64,000 nucleotides of DNA from a virus: positions 1 to 64,000 of IMG/VR virus record IMGVR_UViG_3300021090_000010. The stretch is one strand, 5' to 3'. Below the pieces are notes generated by a model. It made no database searches, was not told the DNA's origin, and saw only the letters and a list, made by a program, of their open reading frames with translations. Position numbers and translations under genes: made by a program. This document shows positions 7,902 through 16,256 of the stretch, one piece after another (position 1 is the stretch's first letter; the number at the start of each line of letters is the position of its first letter).

Positions 7902-10295
7902 ATGTCAATTTTCCGTATCGGCAAGGATCAGCTCGAACACTTCACCATAGTTGCTAATCCGTATCAGACGTTCACTTCGTCCAGCGCGGGCGCAACGGGA
8001 TCGATTTACGTTCTCCCACGCAGGTCAGATGCGCAAAAGGACGTCGGTCCCAAATCTGCGTTCACTGACACTCGTACGAGTGATTCATCGGTAGACAGCA
8101 TACTTCAACACATCAGAGCCGGTGTTAGAACTAACGATGTGATCCCATCGTCGACTGGAAGTTTCTTTCGACAGATGAGCTCGTACATGTCTGCAGTCGA
8201 TGCTCAGATAATTCCTGTTCGTAAAAATAGGCAACTGAAAATACTTCGATTTGAACCATCATTCGCGTATACTAAGGATACGACAGCGAAGTTGCTTATC
8301 AAAAATAAGTTGATGCCGTTCTATCGAACAGTTCGTCCGTCGTATCAGTGGGGTTACACGAACTATCATGCGTTGAATTTCTTTACTGGGTCGAAGGTCC
8401 CGTCCGATTCTGTTCTTCTGTACCCAAACGTTTACGACAGCGCGAATTACGCTAGCGCATCGTACAATGTGACAGGTGCGTTCACGTTCGAAATGTATCT
8501 GAATCCCAGGTATACGACAGACCGTGCTGAATCGTTATCTAATTTTAGGCCCGGAACGATACTTCACTATTCTTCTACCTACGCACTTTCGCTTGTGACA
8601 GGTAGTTCAAAAGATGGGCAGGGGTATCCCAATGGATTTCGGTTGCTATTGCAGCTTAGTCAAAGTTCTGAAGTTCTGCCTTCGCTAGCTCTTCCTGCAG
8701 CTAACAATTTGACATTCATGTCAAACGACAATTCTCTCCTTAGAAACAACTGGCACCATGTCGTAGTTCGATGGGGAACTTCTAACACTAATAGTGGTAC
8801 GGGATCTTTCGTTGTCGATGGTTTGAACGCTGGAAACTTCGTCATTCCATCTACGAGCATTGCTCTTCCAAGAGCTTTTACGGGAGAGTACCCGGACGTT
8901 CTTTGCGTTGGTAATTTTTACGAAGGTCCTAACGCAGGAACATCAGCGCAGTCTCGTTTCTTTGGTGCTGACGTTGCAGCCCGCGATGGACTTGTATCTC
9001 TAGATGTTGCAGGAGCAGACTTTCCAGTAACGTACAGGTTCACACATCCTCTTAACGCGGAAGTTCATGACCTAAGCATCAGAAATGTTTACCTGAACGA
9101 TGCTCAACTAGATCGTACTGCTGGCAGCGGAATAGAAGATTTTGACAACGTTCTCTTCTATGTTCCTCCCTTCTTCACAAGAGAATCTCCTACAAGAACT
9201 CTTGTCGGTACATACGGGGGCGTACCGACAACCCCATTCTTCCAAAGAGATGATACAACAGTCGACCCATTCAACGTGGACTTCTCCTTTGGGGTCGGCG
9301 GCCACTACATCAATCTCGAAAATTTCACGAAGGATTTCGCGACCGGAAGATTCCCTCGTCTACTGAACTTGACCGCGACGATACTCGCCGCTACGACCCA
9401 GGCAAAGTCTGCTAACGATTTCTTGTATGACCAATCACCAATTGTCAAGAGAAATCTCACGATTCTTCCTTGCGACGACGGGAATTTCGTTCCGAATTTC
9501 TCTCTTCTAGGTACGTTTACCGACGGGAATGCGAACCAACTCGACGCTGTAGGATCTTATGACCCATCGTTCATCAGCTTAGAAAATATGATGAGCGGTG
9601 TTCTGACATACGATGCTCTGACAAGCGTCGATTCAGGATCGATGTTCGATAGTTTGATGGGTCCCAGTCCAGAAGTCGGTAAAGTTCACGAGAGGCCACC
9701 TGGAACTAGCTCTCGGTCTAGAGGGTTGACAATTTACCAAAGAACTAGAGATGCAAGTTCTAACGAAGTTGCGATGTTTGATATCAGCAACTTGTTTTAT
9801 GGAGGAAGGATCATGCCGGGGTCTTTCACTGTTTCTGACTCTAACATCTCGGGCAGCGACGGAAAAGTGAAGATCACATTCCAAGATGATGGCAGAGGAG
9901 GGTTGTACAGGGCGAACGCTCGAACTCCACACGCAACTTGGGCAAGCGTCGGAAACGTGTTGTACGAAGACGGATTCGCCGTAATCAAAACTCCTGAAAT
10001 TCCATTCTTCGGACGAAGTGGATACGTTGTGAACTTTAGAGGAGAGCAAGAAGTTCACGTGATGAAGGTGAATGTGCTCGCCCTGCCTGCTACTCTCAAT
10101 TCGTCTTCTAACGCAACGTACGTTCCCTTGTCTGCTTCATTCTCTGCCAACGACGACGATCAAAGGTACGTGTACATCACTAATGTGAATCTACACGATG
10201 AAAATTTGAACGTTGTCATGAAAGCTCAGCTTGCGCAACCGATCGTCAAACGTTCACGAAGCAAGTTTCTTTTTCGCCTGAGACATGATTTTTGA
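7902..10295 (+). CDS. Virion protein with LamG/concanavalin-like domain
   Basis: A 797-residue protein. Residues about 180-320 carry the LamG/pentraxin jelly-roll signature: GAFTFEMYLNP, later LLRNNWHHVVVRWG and a FVVDG strand. Such domains bind glycans or other surface molecules, so adhesion to the host envelope is a reasonable inference. The C-terminus repeats the end motif of the 414-residue neighbour. The protein probably sits on the tail or baseplate periphery. The stop overlaps the start region of the RuvC-like gene. Confidence 0.65.
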   Translation: MSIFRIGKDQLEHFTIVANPYQTFTSSSAGATGSIYVLPRRSDAQKDVGPKSAFTDTRTSDSSVDSILQHIRAGVRTNDVIPSSTGSFFRQMSSYMSAVDAQIIPVRKNRQLKILRFEPSFAYTKDTTAKLLIKNKLMPFYRTVRPSYQWGYTNYHALNFFTGSKVPSDSVLLYPNVYDSANYASASYNVTGAFTFEMYLNPRYTTDRAESLSNFRPGTILHYSSTYALSLVTGSSKDGQGYPNGFRLLLQLSQSSEVLPSLALPAANNLTFMSNDNSLLRNNWHHVVVRWGTSNTNSGTGSFVVDGLNAGNFVIPSTSIALPRAFTGEYPDVLCVGNFYEGPNAGTSAQSRFFGADVAARDGLVSLDVAGADFPVTYRFTHPLNAEVHDLSIRNVYLNDAQLDRTAGSGIEDFDNVLFYVPPFFTRESPTRTLVGTYGGVPTTPFFQRDDTTVDPFNVDFSFGVGGHYINLENFTKDFATGRFPRLLNLTATILAATTQAKSANDFLYDQSPIVKRNLTILPCDDGNFVPNFSLLGTFTDGNANQLDAVGSYDPSFISLENMMSGVLTYDALTSVDSGSMFDSLMGPSPEVGKVHERPPGTSSRSRGLTIYQRTRDASSNEVAMFDISNLFYGGRIMPGSFTVSDSNISGSDGKVKITFQDDGRGGLYRANARTPHATWASVGNVLYEDGFAVIKTPEIPFFGRSGYVVNFRGEQEVHVMKVNVLALPATLNSSSNATYVPLSASFSANDDDQRYVYITNVNLHDENLNVVMKAQLAQPIVKRSRSKFLFRLRHDF

Positions 10296-10297
10296 AA

Positions 10298-10849
10298 ATG
10301 TCAAATCTTTTTATGGGTTTAGACGTCTCTACTTCTATCGTTGGTGTAACGATTTTGAAAGAAGATTTTTCTATTGTGTTGATGACACACATTGATCTTA
10401 GAAAGATAGATGATTTTTGGAAGAAAGTAGATTTCGTACACGACGAAATTTCTAAACTTTTGATCGCGCACTCAATCTACGAAGTTTGGATTGAAGAACC
10501 TGCTCTTGGCTATAGTCAGGGCAAGACGTCTGCACACACACTGATGACGTTGATTAGATTCAACACATTGGTGTCTTGGAAAGTTCGAGAACTATTAAGT
10601 TCTCCAAAATTCATAACAGCCTCACACGCTAGAAAAACGTGTGGTATTTTGACGCAACGAGTGTCGAAATGCGGGAAAACCCACAAGCAGCAAACAGCAG
10701 ACTATTTGATGGAGAGAGATCTCAAACATCTAGTTTGGCCCACCAAAAAACGTTCATCAAAAATAGTCGATTGGGCGTACGATACGATGGACTCTTACGT
10801 GATTGCAAAATCTGGTATTTTGTCTACGTTGACTACACAGAAGAAGTAG
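10298..10849 (+). CDS. RuvC-like Holliday junction resolvase
   Basis: A 183-residue protein starting MSNLFMGLDVSTSIVG; a TTG two codons upstream is less likely. RNase H-fold landmarks are visible: MGLDVSTSIVGVTI (first catalytic Asp), VWIEEPAL (Glu), and near the end WAYDTMDSYVIAKSG (last Asp pair). These match RuvC-type resolvases, which cut Holliday junctions and branched DNA before packaging. It groups with primase and Mre11-Rad50 genes downstream. A GIY-YIG gene overlaps its 3' end in another frame. Confidence 0.7.
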   Translation: MSNLFMGLDVSTSIVGVTILKEDFSIVLMTHIDLRKIDDFWKKVDFVHDEISKLLIAHSIYEVWIEEPALGYSQGKTSAHTLMTLIRFNTLVSWKVRELLSSPKFITASHARKTCGILTQRVSKCGKTHKQQTADYLMERDLKHLVWPTKKRSSKIVDWAYDTMDSYVIAKSGILSTLTTQKK

Positions 10850-11523
10850 TTCCAAGACCTTTCTACGTTGGAAAGGGAAACAAGGATCGTGTCAAGAGTT
10901 TTCGTAGGAACACGAAACATCGTAAGATAGCGTCTACATTTGGAATTCATCGTCAAATAGTCTACCAAACATGTTGCCCATACGACGCTCTTGATTTAGA
11001 AATTCGTCTAGTCGCAGAACTTGGAACTCGTGCGGCGGGTAAAAACATTGGAACGAATATGACACGAGGCGGAGACGGAATAGTAAATCCATCTGAAGAA
11101 GTTCGTGAGAAAATGAAAGCATCATGGACTCTCGAAAAACGAGAGAAATTTTCAAAAAGGTTGCGTGAAAACAACCCCATGAAAGATCCTGAAACTGCTC
11201 TCAAAGCTGCTCGTATTTTACGTGAAAATCTAACAGGGAAAAAGAAGAGCAAAGAACATGCCGAAAACATTAGAAAATCTAAACTAGGTGACAAAAATCC
11301 TATGTTTGGAAAGCCGGGAATCAAAAGTATGCTCGGCCGTAAAGCTAACGATGAAACTAGACAGAGAATGAGTGTTGCTCAGAAAAAGCTTACAATCTCT
11401 TTAGAAACGCGTGAAAAAATGGCTGCCTCTTTGAGAGGGAAAAAGAGACTCTGCAAGCTCTGTAAAGGCCGCGGCCATCTACAAAAAACTTGTCACATGC
11501 ACAAGGTACCACCGAAGAAGTAA
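10771..11523 (+). CDS. GIY-YIG homing endonuclease with NUMOD repeats and zinc knuckle
   Basis: The GIY-YIG domain starts IWYFVYVDY and continues PRPFYVGKGNKDRV, with the conserved Glu region LEIRLVAELG. NUMOD3-like repeats follow (NNPMKDPE, KKSKEHAENIRKSKLG, GDKNPMFGKPG). The end carries a CCHC knuckle, CKLCKGRGHLQKTCHMH. The frame is open from an ATG at 10639, but that part lies inside the resolvase gene and looks like a shadow. A TTG at 10771 just before the domain is preferred, and the start remains uncertain. The protein probably cuts DNA in or near the resolvase gene of related phages. Confidence 0.7.
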   Translation: MGVRYDGLLRDCKIWYFVYVDYTEEVVPRPFYVGKGNKDRVKSFRRNTKHRKIASTFGIHRQIVYQTCCPYDALDLEIRLVAELGTRAAGKNIGTNMTRGGDGIVNPSEEVREKMKASWTLEKREKFSKRLRENNPMKDPETALKAARILRENLTGKKKSKEHAENIRKSKLGDKNPMFGKPGIKSMLGRKANDETRQRMSVAQKKLTISLETREKMAASLRGKKRLCKLCKGRGHLQKTCHMHKVPPKK

Positions 11524-11537
11524 AATTCAAATGTAGA

Positions 11538-12512
11538 ATGCTCACGGCCTCACAAAAAATCGACTTCATTCAGTCCATTTTTGGTGCTGGTGACGTTCGA
11601 CGAGAGAACATAACAGTTCGTTGCCCTATTTGTAACGACAGCAGGGCAGAGAAAAAGAAGTTGTCAATCAGGTTGACAGACGATGTCAACCACTGCTGGG
11701 TGTGTGGATGGTCTGCCCGTTCTCTTCTTCCTCTGCTCAAAAAATTCGCCCAAGACCGTATTGAAGACTACAAGGTCATCAATCCATTCTTGCATGACAA
11801 GTCGGCAACAATCGATGATGTCATGCCGTTGTGTCTACCATCAGATTTCAAACTTCTTGGAGCGACTCAAGGAGATCAGTATGCTGATAGGTTGGTTGGA
11901 TACCTCAAATCTAGAGGTATCGGAATCAGAGAGATGTGGAGATGGAAGCTCGGATATTCTCGAAATGAAAAATGGATCGATCGAATCATCGTTCCATCGT
12001 TCGATCGTAACGGAGATTTGAACTACTTCACTGGAAGAATAGTCACAGATCAGCAATTTCGAAAGTACGAGAATTGCGACATCAAACGAACTGAGATAGT
12101 CTTCGATGAAATGAACATTGATTGGAAGAAAGAACTCGTTCTTGTAGAAGGACCTTTCGATCTTATCAAATGCCGTATGAACGCCACATGCATTCTCGGA
12201 TCTTCAATCTCAGAAGAAGCGCTCCTCCACGATAAGATTTTGTACAATGGAACACCGATTGTGTTGATGTTAGATTCTGACATGCAAGAGAGGATGTTGT
12301 ATCTTACGAAGAGATTCATGTCATACGGAATATCGGTAAAATGCGTATTCTTAGACAACAAAGATCCGGGACAAATGACAGCCGTGGCTGTGGAAGAAGT
12401 TGTCAAAAAGGCTCAAGTTCTGACAGAATACGACATCATGAAGCTCAAGCTTCATAGAACTATCGAAAGTGCCAGTGGGAGCATATGGAAACTAGAAGCA
12501 AAAACATTCTGA
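11538..12512 (+). CDS. DnaG-like primase (zinc finger plus Toprim)
   Basis: A 324-residue protein. The ATG at 11538 follows GAAGAAG; the frame is also open from 11490 inside the endonuclease gene. The N-terminal zinc-binding domain has VRCPICNDSR and HCWVCGWS. The Toprim domain shows LVEGPFDLIKC (Glu motif) and LMLDSDM (Asp-x-Asp motif) at about residues 205-265. This is the DnaG/T4 gp61 arrangement: synthesis of RNA primers for lagging-strand replication. Its end overlaps the Mre11-Rad50 gene by 28 nt, implying co-translation of replication and recombination functions. Confidence 0.75.
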   Translation: MLTASQKIDFIQSIFGAGDVRRENITVRCPICNDSRAEKKKLSIRLTDDVNHCWVCGWSARSLLPLLKKFAQDRIEDYKVINPFLHDKSATIDDVMPLCLPSDFKLLGATQGDQYADRLVGYLKSRGIGIREMWRWKLGYSRNEKWIDRIIVPSFDRNGDLNYFTGRIVTDQQFRKYENCDIKRTEIVFDEMNIDWKKELVLVEGPFDLIKCRMNATCILGSSISEEALLHDKILYNGTPIVLMLDSDMQERMLYLTKRFMSYGISVKCVFLDNKDPGQMTAVAVEEVVKKAQVLTEYDIMKLKLHRTIESASGSIWKLEAKTF

Positions 12513-15500
12513 AGATCTGCCACATCGCTGACATTCATATCAGGTCCACTCAGCGACATGATGAGTACAGACGCGTCTTCGAAAACCTCAAACAAGACAT
12601 CGCTAAAAGAGGGGTAGAATACGTTTGGATCGGTGGAGACATCTTCCATACGAAGTTGTCAGGAATCTCCCCAGAGTACATAAATCTGCTCTACGATACG
12701 CTCAGATCACTTCGTGAAGTGGCCGAAGTGCATATGATGTTGGGTAACCACGATGGGAATCTGAAGAATCTGGAGAGGCTAGATGCTGTCTCTCCTATCG
12801 TTGATATCATGGATGACCCCAAGGTGAAACTGTACAAGCGTACAGGGGTGTATTCGATCACCGATAGGGCGAACTGGTGTGTCTACAGTCCATTCGATCC
12901 AGAAAATTGGGAAGACCTGCATGCGCAGAAAGGGAAATACAATATCGCGTGCTTTCACGGCGCAGTTCATGGAGCGAAGACAGCTTCGGATTGGGAGATG
13001 GAGGGAGAGAAATTCGTCTCTGATTTTGACGAATTCGACATCGCCATGCTTGGTGATATCCATAAGACCCAATTTCTTGGGAACTACAATCCTCCAAGAG
13101 TAGCTTACCCAGGTTCTCTTATTCAACAAAGCTACGATGAAGATTTAGATCACGGGTACTTGTTGTGGACGATCGATCTTGATACAGGCAAAAGAGAGGT
13201 AGAGTTCGTAAAGATTGAAGGTGCGAATCCTTTCGTCACTCTCACTATTAATCCAGAAAACTACAAGTCCGTAATCGCGACTGACTTGGTAGATCTGAAA
13301 AACGTTCGATGCCGTCTTATCTGCGAAGACTTGACAGCCGTTCAGAAGTCTTCCCTTAAAGATACGTTGTCGTCTTTTGAAGCTCACGAAGTGGTGATGC
13401 TAGAAAGTCAAAAAGCTGAAAAGAGCGTAAAGAAGAGAATTTCTGAAGCTGTCAAGTTAGATTCCATCGATTCTCTTGTGCTGCAAGCTAAACACTATGC
13501 TGACCACAATGTCAAAACAGATATCAAGTGGAAAGATGTCGAAGTAGAAATTCGTTCGTATGCGGACCGATTGAAGGTCGGAAATGTTAAGCCTCATCGA
13601 TGGACGATGAATAAGTTCTCATTCGACAACCTGTATTCATATGCTGAAAACAACGAAATAGACTTTGCCGATTTATCAGGGCTCGTCGGAATCATCGGTC
13701 CCAACGCATCCGGAAAATCGTCTGTTCTGGGAGCTCTCCTGTACGGACTTTTCAACAGTTCTGATCGAGACTGTACGAAGAACGCATTCTACATCAACGA
13801 TTCGAAGGATTCGTCCAGGACATGTAGCGAGGTGGACGTGGATGGCAATACCTACGAAATTGTGAGAACATCTACCCGTCATCCTGTGAATAGAGATGCC
13901 TCGGCCACTAAGCTTCATCTCAAGGCATTGTCGAAGAAATCTGATTTGACAGGAGAACAGAGAAACGACACCGACAAGGTCATCAAAGATATGATCGGTT
14001 CTGTCGATGATTTCATGATGACCTCGATGGCAGCCCAAGAAGATCTCGGAAAGTTCTTGAAAGAAGGATCGACAGTCAGGAAGGAAATCGTTTCGAGATT
14101 CCTTGGAATCGATTGCTTGTCTGATATCCATTCTCTCGCAAAGAAAGAGATGAATACTGTCAAGACGGAGAGAAAGGTCACAAGTACTATTCCTGTGACT
14201 ATGCTTCGAGATGAGCTCAAGAAGAGAGAAAATCTCATCATCCAACTGACAAATGACCTGGGCAGCAAAACGAAGGAACGAGATAAACTTTCAGCATCGA
14301 TTCAAAAACTTGAAGTGGAAATATCCAAGTCTGGTTCTTCTCTCCTTTCTAAGAGTGCTCTGGAAAAAGAACTGGCAAAACTGATCGTCCTGAGTGACTC
14401 AATAGCATCTCAACTTTCTGATTGCGAAAAGAAGAAAGCAACCTACGAAGATGATGTACTACAGTTAGATTTTAAGATCGCAGCGATTGATGCAATGCAA
14501 ATCGTCCAAAAAATGAAGGACGCAATGAAGCTGAAGGACGTTCTTGGAACAGCTAAAAATGATCTGTCAATCGCATCAGAAAAATTGAAGACTGCAGAAA
14601 AGTCTTCTCTCAAGCTTTTGGAGGTACCCTGTGGAGACCAGTTTCTCACGTGCAAATTCATAGTCGATTCTCATAAGGACAAACAATCTCTTTCATCGTT
14701 GAGAAAAAACTACCAAAAGATAGAGTCGGCAGTTTCTGATCTTGCCGACCAAATGGCAGTTTTGAAGATCGATGATCTTCTCTCTAAGAGCAAGACAAGA
14801 GATGATCTGAACAAGGAGAAGGAGAAGTTCGTAAACGAGCTTCGTTCTATCGATACGTTGGTTTCATCGAGAAAGGACTCGCTTCTAAAGGTCAATGAAA
14901 AGCTCGAATCAACTAAGTCACAATTCGATACGATCGATGAAAAAAAGGTTGAGCTCTTGTTGGCCACACGGACTAGGCACTCAACTGTTCAGTTAGAACT
15001 GGACGAGTCACACTCAGAATTGGGAAGTCTACGCAAAGAAGTAGAACTCACTAAAACCCAGATCGAACTCTGTTCGACACTCGATAATCGTCTAGATCTC
15101 TTAGAGACTATCACAGAAATCTTTTCTAAGGATGGACTTCCAAGGTTCATCATGTCTCAGCACTTGGATCACATCAACAATCGAATGAATGATCTACTTT
15201 CCAAGATCGTCGATTTCACAGTTCAACTTAGGATGGACGACGAAAAGGGGAATTTAGAAGTCATTCTTTCTAAGAAAGGGAAGAAGCGGATAGCCGAACT
15301 TGGATCCGGGATGGAGAGAACCCTTATTTCTCTGGCTTTACGAGTGGCGCTTAGAGACATATCTTGCATCCCTATGCCAGACTTCTTCATCGTAGACGAA
15401 GGATTTTCTATGTTGGATGCTGACAACGTCATGGCTTGCAAGGGATTGCTCGCAGAATTGAAGAAGATCTTCAGATTCGTGATCGTCATGACCCATAACG

Positions 15501-15583
15501 ATTCGGTCAAAGAAATGATGGATAGAACTCTAGAAGTTAGCATGGTCGGAGAGTTTTCTAAGCTGGATGGCGGAAATTCATGA
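12485..15583 (+). CDS. Single-chain Mre11-Rad50 (gp47-gp46) fusion
   Basis: A 1032-residue protein. Residues 10-230 contain the Mre11/SbcD phosphoesterase motifs: HIADIHIR, GGDIFHTK, LGNHDG, CFHGAVHG, MLGDIHKTQ. From about residue 375 an SbcC/Rad50 ATPase begins: Walker A GPNASGKSS (405-413), a long coiled coil, hook-like Cys716 and Cys723 (CGDQFLTC), signature LGSGMERTLISLAL (about 938) and Walker B FFIVDEG (about 966). In T4 and most phages these are two subunits (gp47, gp46). Here one uninterrupted frame carries both, with no stop at the junction near residue 370. The likely role is DNA end resection for recombination-dependent replication and host DNA breakdown. Confidence 0.88.
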   Translation: METRSKNILKICHIADIHIRSTQRHDEYRRVFENLKQDIAKRGVEYVWIGGDIFHTKLSGISPEYINLLYDTLRSLREVAEVHMMLGNHDGNLKNLERLDAVSPIVDIMDDPKVKLYKRTGVYSITDRANWCVYSPFDPENWEDLHAQKGKYNIACFHGAVHGAKTASDWEMEGEKFVSDFDEFDIAMLGDIHKTQFLGNYNPPRVAYPGSLIQQSYDEDLDHGYLLWTIDLDTGKREVEFVKIEGANPFVTLTINPENYKSVIATDLVDLKNVRCRLICEDLTAVQKSSLKDTLSSFEAHEVVMLESQKAEKSVKKRISEAVKLDSIDSLVLQAKHYADHNVKTDIKWKDVEVEIRSYADRLKVGNVKPHRWTMNKFSFDNLYSYAENNEIDFADLSGLVGIIGPNASGKSSVLGALLYGLFNSSDRDCTKNAFYINDSKDSSRTCSEVDVDGNTYEIVRTSTRHPVNRDASATKLHLKALSKKSDLTGEQRNDTDKVIKDMIGSVDDFMMTSMAAQEDLGKFLKEGSTVRKEIVSRFLGIDCLSDIHSLAKKEMNTVKTERKVTSTIPVTMLRDELKKRENLIIQLTNDLGSKTKERDKLSASIQKLEVEISKSGSSLLSKSALEKELAKLIVLSDSIASQLSDCEKKKATYEDDVLQLDFKIAAIDAMQIVQKMKDAMKLKDVLGTAKNDLSIASEKLKTAEKSSLKLLEVPCGDQFLTCKFIVDSHKDKQSLSSLRKNYQKIESAVSDLADQMAVLKIDDLLSKSKTRDDLNKEKEKFVNELRSIDTLVSSRKDSLLKVNEKLESTKSQFDTIDEKKVELLLATRTRHSTVQLELDESHSELGSLRKEVELTKTQIELCSTLDNRLDLLETITEIFSKDGLPRFIMSQHLDHINNRMNDLLSKIVDFTVQLRMDDEKGNLEVILSKKGKKRIAELGSGMERTLISLALRVALRDISCIPMPDFFIVDEGFSMLDADNVMACKGLLAELKKIFRFVIVMTHNDSVKEMMDRTLEVSMVGEFSKLDGGNS

Positions 15584-15861
15584 AGAACGTGGATTTCGTC
15601 TTCGTTGACAAGAGAACAGACCCATCGGAAGGCATTCCCATGTTCTGTCCTGTCTGCGAGTTTGCCATGCGAACGTACGAGGATAGAGTCTCCTACGAGG
15701 CCAAGAAATGCTGCCACAAGTGCGGGATGACATTCGCTGACAGCAGATTGGAAGAATGGAAGACCGGTTGGCGTCCGACACCTGAGGCTCTGAAGGAAGA
15801 AGTAGAGAAAAGGCTCTCTCTTCCAGTCTCAGTAGACCTCTCCATGCTACGGGATACTTAA
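15580..15861 (+). CDS. Small zinc-ribbon protein
   Basis: A 93-residue protein whose ATG overlaps the upstream stop (ATGA). It has two CxxC pairs, FCPVCEF and CCHKCGM, spaced about 24 residues apart as in a zinc ribbon. A Trp-rich segment (EEWKTGWRP) and an acidic helical tail follow. The position between the recombinase and the terminase module gives no specific function. Confidence 0.55.
   Translation: MKNVDFVFVDKRTDPSEGIPMFCPVCEFAMRTYEDRVSYEAKKCCHKCGMTFADSRLEEWKTGWRPTPEALKEEVEKRLSLPVSVDLSMLRDT
15855..15860 (+). promoter_or_regulatory. TACTTA motif, candidate late promoter
   Basis: TACTTA ends 8 nt before the ATG at 15869. It overlaps the stop codon of the zinc-ribbon gene, and no Shine-Dalgarno sequence is present. 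Confidence 0.45.
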
Positions 15862-15868
15862 TAGCACA

Positions 15869-16252
15869 ATGGTCGACTTCAATTTGCTTGGACAGTGCAT
15901 TGATACTACGTTCGGAAGATCATCTCTGTCCGAAGATTCTACAAAATCCGTCAAGATCAAACTTGCTGGCAACGGAGATGACACCTTGGTTACCTTCGTC
16001 TTTACTACGATTGTGAACACCTTCGGTACACATGATCTTCAGACAGCGCAAGAACGTTGTAAGATCGAATCCGAGGCCCTAGTCAAGGATGCAGTGACGA
16101 AGATAAAGAAGGAATACAAGGACTTGGGTGGCGATTCTCTGAAGTTTAAGCAAGTTGGTGACACTGACGCATTTGAGTTGATTTCGGGAACGTTTACTAG
16201 CCCACGTCGTATGTCGTACTACAGACGACATCTTGTGTTCTCGATGGAATGA
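15869..16252 (+). CDS. Conserved hypothetical protein upstream of terminase
   Basis: A 127-residue protein (MVDFNLLGQCIDTTFG) ending 4 nt before the terminase gene. It looks alpha/beta, with a helix at residues 58-85 (AQERCKIESEALVKDAVTKI). It has no cysteine cluster or membrane segment. A small-terminase role is possible from position, but the sequence does not show a clear gp16-type coiled coil, so function is left open. Confidence 0.5.
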   Translation: MVDFNLLGQCIDTTFGRSSLSEDSTKSVKIKLAGNGDDTLVTFVFTTIVNTFGTHDLQTAQERCKIESEALVKDAVTKIKKEYKDLGGDSLKFKQVGDTDAFELISGTFTSPRRMSYYRRHLVFSME

Positions 16253-16256
16253 CTGA

